Assembly (NCBI RefSeq): GCF_020386615.1
Contig: NZ_CP077769.1
Span: 806,001 to 870,000, forward strand
DNA length: 64,000 nucleotides
Direction of reading: 5' to 3'
From: Chitinophaga pendula
Lineage (GTDB): Bacteria; Bacteroidota; Bacteroidia; Chitinophagales; Chitinophagaceae
Shown here in pieces: positions 57,375 to 64,000 of this stretch. The position numbers were made by a program, and so were the translations under genes. Within the stretch, counting starts at the first letter, position 1. Each line of letters opens with the position of its first letter. The notes under the pieces were generated by a model. The model saw nothing but the letters and a program-made list of their open reading frames with translations. It had not been told where the DNA came from and did no database searches.

Positions 57375-58985
57375 TTATTTACCAAAAAGAGAAGGCGGTT
57401 TGATGCTATCATAATCAACGACGCCTGTCCGGTCAGCCCAGTCAAAATAGGCGGCAGACAGCTCGTTGACCAGCTGTGTGTTTTTAGCGGCGAGGTCATT
57501 GGTTTCTCCACGGTCGGTATCGAGATCGTACAGCTCCCAGCGGTATTGTGGATAAGTGGATACCAGTTTCCATTTCCCTTTTCTTACGGCGCGGTTGCCG
57601 GCACGTTCCCAGAAGATGGGTTGTTCTCTTTGTAGGGGTTGCTGGTGGAAGAAAAGTCCGGTGAGGCTTTTACCCGGCAGGGGTGTAATGGCGGTGCCAC
57701 TGTATTTAGACGGGTATCTGGCGCCAGCGACTTCATAGAAGGTAGGTGCGAGATCGATAAGATGGGCGGTACCCTGTGCGATGGTACCAGGCGGTATATG
57801 GCCGGGGAACCAGGCGATCAGCGGGCTGCTGATACCTCCTTCATACATGACACTTTTAAAGGCGCGGAAGGGTGAGTTAGACACGAAGGACCATTGTTTG
57901 CCCTGTGATTCGAACGAGCCGGCAGTTCCTACAGGACCACTGTTACGTGCGGCCTTGGGGCCCCAGTGCGCTACATCTTCTGCCGGCGCACCATTGTCAG
58001 AAATAAAGACGATGAGTGTATTATCTGCTTTACCCAATGCTTTCAGTTTATCCAATACTTTACCTACGGCCTGGTCCATGCGGTCTACCATGGCAGCATA
58101 TACTTCCATTTTACTTTTCCACAACTGTTTCTCGTCGTAGGTTAGGCTGCTCCATGCCGGTACTTCGCTGTCGCGGGGAGCGATGGTTTGTGCGGCAGGC
58201 AATAACCCCAGTTGACGCTGCCGGGCTAACCGCTCTTGCCGTAGGCTGTCCCAGCCGATATCATAGCGGCCTTTGTATTTGGCGATGTCTTCCGGCAGTG
58301 CCTGCAAGGGCCAGTGCGGTGCGTTGAAGGCGAGGTAGAGGAAAAAAGGTTTGCTGCTGGCGGATTGTTCGTCGAGATATTGAATGGCATGGCCCGCAAT
58401 TTCATCGGTGAAATAATAGCTGTTATCTGCCGGATGGAGCCGTTTGTTGTTTTCTTCGATGATCACGGGGTATTGTCTGCCACCCAGCGGCATCGGTTGG
58501 GCATCGAAGTAGTCAGCGCCACCGCCGATCACCCCGTAGTATTTTTCAAAGCCACGCTGGTTGGGCCAGGAGAGACTATCGTTGCCGACATGCCACTTGC
58601 CTGACATCAGCGTGTTGTAGCCGGCGGTCTTCAGTACTTCCGCCAGCGTAAGGGACGACTTGTTAAGGTAGCCCTGGTAGGCTGGCAGGCCTAAGTTGAC
58701 ATCAAAGTAGCCGATACCTGCTTTATGCGGGTATTGCCCGGTGAGCAGCGATGCTCTTGTAGGTGCACAGATGGCGTTGTTATAAAACTCTTTTAGGCGG
58801 AGACCTTCTTTGGCCAGCCGGTCGAGGTGAGGTGTCTGTATCTCTGAACCGTAGGCGCCCAGGTCTGCATACCCCATATCATCTACCATGATGAGGATGA
58901 TATTAGGCTTTTTCGTTTGTGCAGAGAGGGGATGATCCGGTAGTAGTGAAATCAGCGCAGATAGTAAGAAGAATATGCGTTGCAT
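57375..58985 (-). CDS. Arylsulfatase-type S1 sulfatase 1
   Basis: A 536-residue exported sulfatase (signal to ~22, PLSAQT). Catalytic CAPTR at residues 73-77 (Cys73 would become formylglycine) sits in ICAPTRASLLTGQYPHKAG. Metal and substrate motifs are PNIILIMVDDMGYADLGAYG, GKWHVG, and FISDNGAP near 325. NEIFWERAGNRAVRKGKWKL-type and WELYDLDTDRGETNDLA motifs complete the fold. It hydrolyses sulfate esters of a glycan, substrate unknown. It is the last gene of a SusC-SusD-sulfatase-sulfatase operon; sulfatase 2 is its tandem paralogue. Confidence 0.92.
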   Translation of the reverse strand: MQRIFFLLSALISLLPDHPLSAQTKKPNIILIMVDDMGYADLGAYGSEIQTPHLDRLAKEGLRLKEFYNNAICAPTRASLLTGQYPHKAGIGYFDVNLGLPAYQGYLNKSSLTLAEVLKTAGYNTLMSGKWHVGNDSLSWPNQRGFEKYYGVIGGGADYFDAQPMPLGGRQYPVIIEENNKRLHPADNSYYFTDEIAGHAIQYLDEQSASSKPFFLYLAFNAPHWPLQALPEDIAKYKGRYDIGWDSLRQERLARQRQLGLLPAAQTIAPRDSEVPAWSSLTYDEKQLWKSKMEVYAAMVDRMDQAVGKVLDKLKALGKADNTLIVFISDNGAPAEDVAHWGPKAARNSGPVGTAGSFESQGKQWSFVSNSPFRAFKSVMYEGGISSPLIAWFPGHIPPGTIAQGTAHLIDLAPTFYEVAGARYPSKYSGTAITPLPGKSLTGLFFHQQPLQREQPIFWERAGNRAVRKGKWKLVSTYPQYRWELYDLDTDRGETNDLAAKNTQLVNELSAAYFDWADRTGVVDYDSIKPPSLFGK

Positions 58986-59016
58986 GATACGTTTTTAAAG
59001 GTGGTAAAAGCAATGT

Positions 59017-60654
59017 TTAACGTTGTTTGCGGGCTGCCGGCGTTTCACCGGCGTTAGCGGTAGGGCCTGCGAAACCGGCGGCACCGGTAGGCTTGATCTT
59101 TTCATAGTCTACCACACCATTCTCTTTTGCCCAGCGCTCGTAAGCATCGCTCAGTGATTGGACAACAGCAGGTTGTGCGGTGGCGAGGTTGTTGGTTTCT
59201 GCGCGATCGTTGTCAATATCGTATAGTTCCCATTGTTTGGTATTGAAGGAGGCGACCAGTTTCCATTTACCCTGCCTTACGGCTTTGTTGCCGGCGCGTT
59301 CCCAGCAAAGCGGGGTAGGTCGTACCGGTTCCTGTTGGTTGAAAAACAGGGAAGCCAGGCTGATACCTTGTAGCGGATGGGTGCTATGGCCTTCATATTG
59401 TGTGGGATATTTGACGCCTGCAATATCATAGAAGGTAGGGGCCAGGTCGATCAGGTGTGCGATGCCGCGGGCAGTGGTGCCGGCCTTAATACGGGCAGGC
59501 AGCCAGGCAATGAGTGGGGAGCTGATCCCACCTTCGTAAGCGCTTGCTTTGTAGGATCGCAGCGGTGTGTTGGATACATGTGCCCAGCTTTGCTCCTGGT
59601 AGTCGTAAGAGCCGGCAGTGCCGATAGGGCCGGAATTACGCTGGCGGGGACGGCCGGTAGGGATGAAGCCTCCCTGTGCGCCATTGTCGGACAGGAACAC
59701 GATCAGCGTATTGTCGTCTTTTTTGAGCGCTTTCAGCTTATCGAGGATAGTACCGATGCCCTGGTCCATGCGGTCGATCATAGCGGCATATACTTCCATC
59801 TTTTTCTCCCATAGCTTTTGTTCGTCGTAGGTAAGGCCGGCCCAGGCCGGTACTTCGGGATCGGGCGCGACGGTGGCGTTGGCCGGGATGATACCCAGTT
59901 GTTTTTGCCGGGTAATACGTTGCTGCCGTAGCGAATCCCAGCCTATGCTGTACCTGCCTTTGTATTTGGCAATGTCTTCCGGTCTTGCCTGCAGGGGCCA
60001 GTGAGGTGCATTGTAAGCGACATAGAGGAAGAAGGGTTTGCTGGTATGGTTTTGTTCATCGAGGAACTGTACGGCGTGGGCTGCTATTTCATCTGTCAGG
60101 TAGTGTCCCGGCTGCAGGTTGACGCGGCGGTTGTCTTCCAGCAGCGGTACGGGTGGTACCTTATCCTGGTAGTCGCCGATATCGTAGTAGTTACTGGCGC
60201 CGCCGATAAACCCGAAAAAGCGGTCGAATCCGCGTTGCCTGGGCCAGGCAGTACTATCATCACCGACATGCCATTTGCCCGACATAAGGGTGCTGTAACC
60301 CGCAGCTTTCAGTACCTCTGCCAGCGTAAGGGACTCCCGGTTCAGGTACCCTTGGTAGGCCGGTAGTCCCAGGTTGACATTGAAATAGCCAATACCGGCT
60401 TTGTGATTGGATTGTCCCGTCAGCAAGGACGCGCGCGTAGGCGCACAGATGGAATTGTTGTAGAACTCGCGTAGCTTCAGTCCTTCTGTGGCCAGCCGGT
60501 CCAGGTGAGGCGTGGATATTTCCGATCCGTAAGGGCCGATGTCTGAAAAGCCCATATCATCCACCATAATGAGGATGATATTAGGTCGCTTTTGCTGGGC
60601 ACTGCCGGTATACCAGCAGCTCAGCAAGGCTAGTGTTAAAATGATGGTTCTCAT
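59017..60654 (-). CDS. Arylsulfatase-type S1 sulfatase 2
   Basis: A 545-residue paralogue of sulfatase 1 beginning at ATG 60654 (MRTIILTLALLSCWYTGSAQ signal). CAPTR lies at residues 70-74 with Cys70 for formylglycine; other shared motifs are PNIILIMVDDMGFSDIGPYGSE, GKWHVGDDSTAWPRQRGFDRFFG, FLSDNGAQGGF and ERAGNKAVRQGKWKL. A Gly/Ala/Pro-rich C-terminal tail (TGAAGFAGPTANAGETPA) is absent from sulfatase 1. It differs in the DNGAQGGF segment, suggesting a different regio-specificity on the same glycan. Preceded by susD by 28 bases. Confidence 0.92.
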   Translation of the reverse strand: MRTIILTLALLSCWYTGSAQQKRPNIILIMVDDMGFSDIGPYGSEISTPHLDRLATEGLKLREFYNNSICAPTRASLLTGQSNHKAGIGYFNVNLGLPAYQGYLNRESLTLAEVLKAAGYSTLMSGKWHVGDDSTAWPRQRGFDRFFGFIGGASNYYDIGDYQDKVPPVPLLEDNRRVNLQPGHYLTDEIAAHAVQFLDEQNHTSKPFFLYVAYNAPHWPLQARPEDIAKYKGRYSIGWDSLRQQRITRQKQLGIIPANATVAPDPEVPAWAGLTYDEQKLWEKKMEVYAAMIDRMDQGIGTILDKLKALKKDDNTLIVFLSDNGAQGGFIPTGRPRQRNSGPIGTAGSYDYQEQSWAHVSNTPLRSYKASAYEGGISSPLIAWLPARIKAGTTARGIAHLIDLAPTFYDIAGVKYPTQYEGHSTHPLQGISLASLFFNQQEPVRPTPLCWERAGNKAVRQGKWKLVASFNTKQWELYDIDNDRAETNNLATAQPAVVQSLSDAYERWAKENGVVDYEKIKPTGAAGFAGPTANAGETPAARKQR

Positions 60655-60682
60655 TGTTGACAATTATGCTTGTTCATACGGT

Positions 60683-62146
60683 TTAATAATTGATCCATAG
60701 CGGGTCCTGTTTCAGTTTGGGATTCAGGTTCAGCTCCCGTTGCGGGGTGGGGAAGTGAATATGCCGGGGAGCCGCCAATGTCTTACCGGCCGCTTTCAGC
60801 GTTTTGATGTAATAGTCTGATCCTCTTCTCACGAGATCGAACCAACGTTGGTATTCATATACCAGCTCTTTACGTCTTTCCTGGAACACTGAATCACGGA
60901 ATGCAGCTACACCCAACGCTGGTGCGATATCCTGCAGGCGGGGGATATGTGCCCTTTGCCGTACGGCATCGATGGCATCGTAGGCCGTCGCATCTGGCCC
61001 CTGGTGCAGTTCATTGGATGCCTCTGCGTAGATGAGCAGTACTTCTGCATAACGGATGACAGGCAGGTTCTTAGAGGACTGTCCCTGGTTGCCAACGACC
61101 GCAGGATCATAGTATTTGTTGAAATGAGGTTCGAACGTATATACCTTCCCGTCAGTAGGGCTGGTCATCTGTGTGATAAAAGTGACGGCCTTGCGCGTAT
61201 CCTGATCGCTGAAGCTTTCATAGAGGCCCCCTTCTTTATGTAGTGCATCGGCATAGTCGCCGTTGATGCCGGGCACTTCATTAGGGGCAGAACGGCTGGC
61301 CAGGCTATTGCCCTGGTAGCCGGCATTGCCGAGGAACTGTGCAGAGAAGATATGTTCCTGCCCGTTCTTTTTGGCTACGTTGAATACATCAGCGAAATCG
61401 GGGAACAGGGAATACCAGTTACGATCGATCACCTCTTTACTTTTGGCCGCCGCATTGGCCCAGTCTTTACGGGTCAGGTATACTTTGGCCAGCAGGCTTT
61501 TGGCAGCAGAGGAAGTGGCCCTGCCAATATCATTAGGGCCATATTCCCCTGGTGCCGGTAATTGTTCTGCTGCTTGCAAGTCTTTGATGATCTGCTCATA
61601 TACGGCATTCTCCGGCGCTTTCTCCACGTATAGCGCCTGGGGGTCCAGCGAAGCAGGTGTATGGAGTACCAGCGGCACATCGCCAAACCAACGAACAAGG
61701 TTGAAGTAATGGAGGGCACGCAGGAACTTCGACTCGTTGATCAATCTTGTACGTAGGGGCTCGGTAATGTTGGCGCCAGGGATCAGGGCGATCTTGTCGA
61801 TCGCTATGTTGGCGACATTGATAGCGTCATAGCTTTGTTTCCAGAGCTGTTCCATCCGGTCATTGGAGGCATCATGGGTCAGACCCGAGATGGCGCGTAC
61901 ATGTGCATTCCTGGCCCTAGGGCCTGCTTCGTAGTCGTCGGTGGCCATCTCCACACCTATCTGGAACAGGCTGTTGTACAGCGATTGCCCGCTTTCATAC
62001 AGCTTGCGGTAGATAGCGGTTACGGCTGCATTTGCCTGATCTGCATTCTGATAGAAATTGTCGGTAGTGAGTTGTGCCGAAGGAGATTCGTCCAGCTTGC
62101 TGCAGGCAGCTAGTAAGACCATCAGTAGTATGATATTTCTTTTCAT
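60683..62146 (-). CDS. SusD/RagB-family lipoprotein (sulfatase locus)
   Basis: A 487-residue surface glycan-binding lipoprotein (LLAAC, Cys15). SusD features: QTDNFYQNADQANAAVTAIYRKLYE-like start, LINESKFLRALHYFNLVRWFGDVPLVLH, SAAKSLLAKVYLTRKDWANAAAKSKEVI, and the C-terminal FQERRKELVYEYQRWFDLVRRG with LNLNPKLKQDP. It pairs with the SusC gene 30 bases upstream and, with two sulfatases downstream, makes a sulfated-glycan utilisation locus. Ligand unknown. Confidence 0.95.
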   Translation of the reverse strand: MKRNIILLMVLLAACSKLDESPSAQLTTDNFYQNADQANAAVTAIYRKLYESGQSLYNSLFQIGVEMATDDYEAGPRARNAHVRAISGLTHDASNDRMEQLWKQSYDAINVANIAIDKIALIPGANITEPLRTRLINESKFLRALHYFNLVRWFGDVPLVLHTPASLDPQALYVEKAPENAVYEQIIKDLQAAEQLPAPGEYGPNDIGRATSSAAKSLLAKVYLTRKDWANAAAKSKEVIDRNWYSLFPDFADVFNVAKKNGQEHIFSAQFLGNAGYQGNSLASRSAPNEVPGINGDYADALHKEGGLYESFSDQDTRKAVTFITQMTSPTDGKVYTFEPHFNKYYDPAVVGNQGQSSKNLPVIRYAEVLLIYAEASNELHQGPDATAYDAIDAVRQRAHIPRLQDIAPALGVAAFRDSVFQERRKELVYEYQRWFDLVRRGSDYYIKTLKAAGKTLAAPRHIHFPTPQRELNLNPKLKQDPLWINY

Positions 62147-62176
62147 GGAAGAAGGAGCTTGGTAGTGAGTGATGGA

Positions 62177-64000
62177 TTAGAAGGTGACACGAAGACCACC
62201 GCTGACAGTTTTCGAGATCGGATAGATGCCCTGATCAGTACCCGGGGACACGTTACTGCCGGAGGTTACTTCCGGATCGAAACCGGTGTACTTAGTCCAG
62301 GTGAGCAGGTGCTGTGCTGATACGAATACGTTGACAGCAGATAGTTTGCCGATCAGGCTTTTTGGCAGCGTATAGCCCAGGGAGATATTACGCACCCGCA
62401 GGAAAGAACCATCTTCTATGAAGCGGTCGGAGAAAACGGGAGCGGGGTCCAGTTTGGCGCGGGGGATGGTCTGGCTGGGATGTTCCGGTGTCCACCTGTC
62501 CAGCGCACTGGCGGCTGCATTCTGCTGGCCGGTGAAAAGCTCCAGTGTCTGCCGGTTGGCATTGAGTATTTTATTACCATAGGAACCCTGGAGGAAGATA
62601 GCCAGGTTGAAACCTTTCCAGCTGAAATTGTTATTGAGCCCGAAGATGAAGTCAGGCTGCGCATTACCGATAATAGCGCGGTCGGCAGCAGTCGTGAAAG
62701 TACCATCGCCGTTGATATCCTTGTAAAGCCGGTCGCCGGGTTTGGGAATGGCATTACCCGTATATTTTCCTTTGGTGTTTTCCTCTCCGGTTTGTAAGAT
62801 ACCGCTGGTGACGGTGCCATAGAAAGTACCCAGCGGCTGGCCTACCTGTATGATGTAGTTACCGCTGATATACGATGAGGCGCCATTGCCGATAGTCAGT
62901 ACTTTATTCCGGTTAAAAGAAATGTTGAGATCTGTCGTCCAGGCAAAATCGCCGGTGAAGTTTTTACTGCTGACAGCCACTTCCAGGCCTTTGTTCTGAA
63001 CAGCGCCGAAGTTCTGCAAGGAAGAGGACTGGCCGGAGGTCCAGGGTATCTCTACATTGAGTAGCAGGTTACTGGTCTTTTTATAATAAGCATCCACAGA
63101 TAGAGTCAAACGATTATGCAGGAAACCGATGTCTACTCCTGCATTGTATTGATGGGTCGTTTCCCAGCCCAGCCTGTCATTGGCGATACGCGACGGTGCG
63201 AAGCCGGTGTTGATATCTTTACCAAATAAATAGCCCAGGCTATAAAGGGCTGCCAGCGATTGGTATTCGCCGATCTCCAGGTTGCCGGTGGTACCGAAAC
63301 TGGCGCGCAGTTTCAAGTCGCTGATAGCGGGTGTCAAGGGTTTGAAGAAAGGTTCACTGCTCACTCTCCAGGAAGCGGCGGCAGAGGGGAAATAGCCCCA
63401 TTTGTTTCCTCTACCGAAACGGCTGGAACCATCCGTTCTGATGCTGGCCGTCAGGTAGTAACGGCTGTCGTAGTTGTAATTTACACGGGCCAGGTAGGAG
63501 TGGAGTACCCAGGCGCTGGCATCCGCAAAAGGACGTACCAACGTAGCACCACCTTGCAGGCTGTTATAAGACAGGGCATCGGACACAAATTTCTCCGCAC
63601 CGGCACGCACGATCTCCATATTATATTCCTGTTGTGTAAAACCCGCCAGCACATCCACATTATGTTTATGAAAGGCGCGTGCATAGGTCACCGTGTTCTC
63701 ATTCAGCCAGGAGTAGGAGTTGAAGGTGCCCCTGGCAGCAATGCCTTTACTTTGTATGCCTTCGTAAATAGTGGCAGGGATATAGCTTTTTTCCGTAGTG
63801 TTATTCACATCAGTGCCGAACAATACTTTCAATGTCAACCCTTCTACTGGGGTGTAAGCGGCATAGGCGCTACCCAGCAAACGGTTGGCGGTAGAGCGGT
63901 TTTGCTGTTCCAGCAAGGTAGCGATGGGATTGGCGAATATGTTCTCAAAAGGATTGCGTAAGGTATAGCTGCCATCCGGTTCATAGATAGTGGCTGTAGG
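62177..64000 (-). CDS. SusC/RagA-family TonB-dependent receptor (5' partial, sulfatase locus)
   Basis: The C-terminal ~607 residues of an outer-membrane SusC transporter; the frame is open to the window edge, so plug, carboxypeptidase-like and any STN domain lie outside. Barrel landmarks include YDSRYYLTASIRTDGSSRFG, WGYFPSAAASWRVSSEPFF, LKLRASFGTTGN, NLGVDIGF-like strands, KPGDRLYKDINGDG, and a terminal ISKTVSGGLRVTF. It is the first known gene of the sulfatase operon. Presence of an ECF/FecR or other regulator cannot be judged from this window. Confidence 0.95.
   Translation of the reverse strand, partial: PTATIYEPDGSYTLRNPFENIFANPIATLLEQQNRSTANRLLGSAYAAYTPVEGLTLKVLFGTDVNNTTEKSYIPATIYEGIQSKGIAARGTFNSYSWLNENTVTYARAFHKHNVDVLAGFTQQEYNMEIVRAGAEKFVSDALSYNSLQGGATLVRPFADASAWVLHSYLARVNYNYDSRYYLTASIRTDGSSRFGRGNKWGYFPSAAASWRVSSEPFFKPLTPAISDLKLRASFGTTGNLEIGEYQSLAALYSLGYLFGKDINTGFAPSRIANDRLGWETTHQYNAGVDIGFLHNRLTLSVDAYYKKTSNLLLNVEIPWTSGQSSSLQNFGAVQNKGLEVAVSSKNFTGDFAWTTDLNISFNRNKVLTIGNGASSYISGNYIIQVGQPLGTFYGTVTSGILQTGEENTKGKYTGNAIPKPGDRLYKDINGDGTFTTAADRAIIGNAQPDFIFGLNNNFSWKGFNLAIFLQGSYGNKILNANRQTLELFTGQQNAAASALDRWTPEHPSQTIPRAKLDPAPVFSDRFIEDGSFLRVRNISLGYTLPKSLIGKLSAVNVFVSAQHLLTWTKYTGFDPEVTSGSNVSPGTDQGIYPISKTVSGGLRVTF

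Noticed and set aside
1..64000. CRISPR arrays, IS elements, phage or integron modules
   Set aside because: No regularly spaced repeats, transposase motifs or integrase motifs were seen.

Overview
The window comes from a Bacteroidota chromosome, most likely a Chitinophaga-like member of the Chitinophagaceae. The evidence is two SusC/SusD pairs, several other TonB-dependent receptors, an ECF sigma/FecR/STN-receptor cascade, DUF4369 thioredoxin-like proteins, promoters with the TAnnTTTG -7 element, many Bacteroidota-style lipoproteins and GG-leader peptides. No rRNA, tRNA, CRISPR array, insertion sequence or phage module was recognised.

Layout. 1-5.4 kb: a partial TonB-dependent receptor and a TIG/NHL-repeat surface lipoprotein. 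5.5-12.3 kb: a GG-leader peptide, a TetR repressor and a DUF1348 gene that appear to share an operator, LptD and YceI proteins on the minus strand, a decayed Crp/Fnr gene, an SRPBCC protein and an SDR. 12.6-18.4 kb: an accessory stretch with an alpha/beta-hydrolase lipoprotein, five more GG-leader cysteine-rich peptides (six in the window), a GxxH-motif lipoprotein, a broken AT-rich nuclease-like gene and a COG3910-type ATPase. 18.5-29.1 kb: a GH29 fucosidase-like enzyme divergent from an operon of ECF sigma, FecR, STN-SusC, SusD and two thioredoxin-like proteins. 29.2-39.2 kb: an outer-membrane barrel protein, an AraC regulator, a secreted nuclease, an ECF41 sigma factor with its monooxygenase-like partner and a visible ECF41-type promoter, a DUF1080 protein, an imine-reductase-like enzyme and a HEIGH metalloprotease. 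39.5-50.9 kb: an RND efflux locus whose permease is fused to its outer-membrane factor, OsmC, AraC and Crp regulators, a fatty-acid hydroxylase, a VOC protein, and a Tat-exported bicupin with a convergent AraC gene. 51-57.3 kb: a lipoprotein MsrB and a receptor/DUF4374 lipoprotein/PepSY trio matching the XusABC xenosiderophore system. 57.4-64 kb, minus strand: SusC (partial), SusD and two sulfatases, a sulfated-glycan locus.

Much of the window concerns the cell surface: glycan uptake, iron-chelate uptake, efflux, envelope assembly and periplasmic redox. The least explained element is the family of six small GG-leader peptides. Their cores carry 6 or 8 cysteines, two have a knottin-like C-C-CC-C-C framework, and no dedicated maturase or exporter lies nearby. 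Other items worth attention are the RND-OMF fusion with a retained lipobox, the ECF41 promoter, the TetR operator pair and two decayed genes. All calls come from reading the sequence and from memory of protein families; no database search was run.
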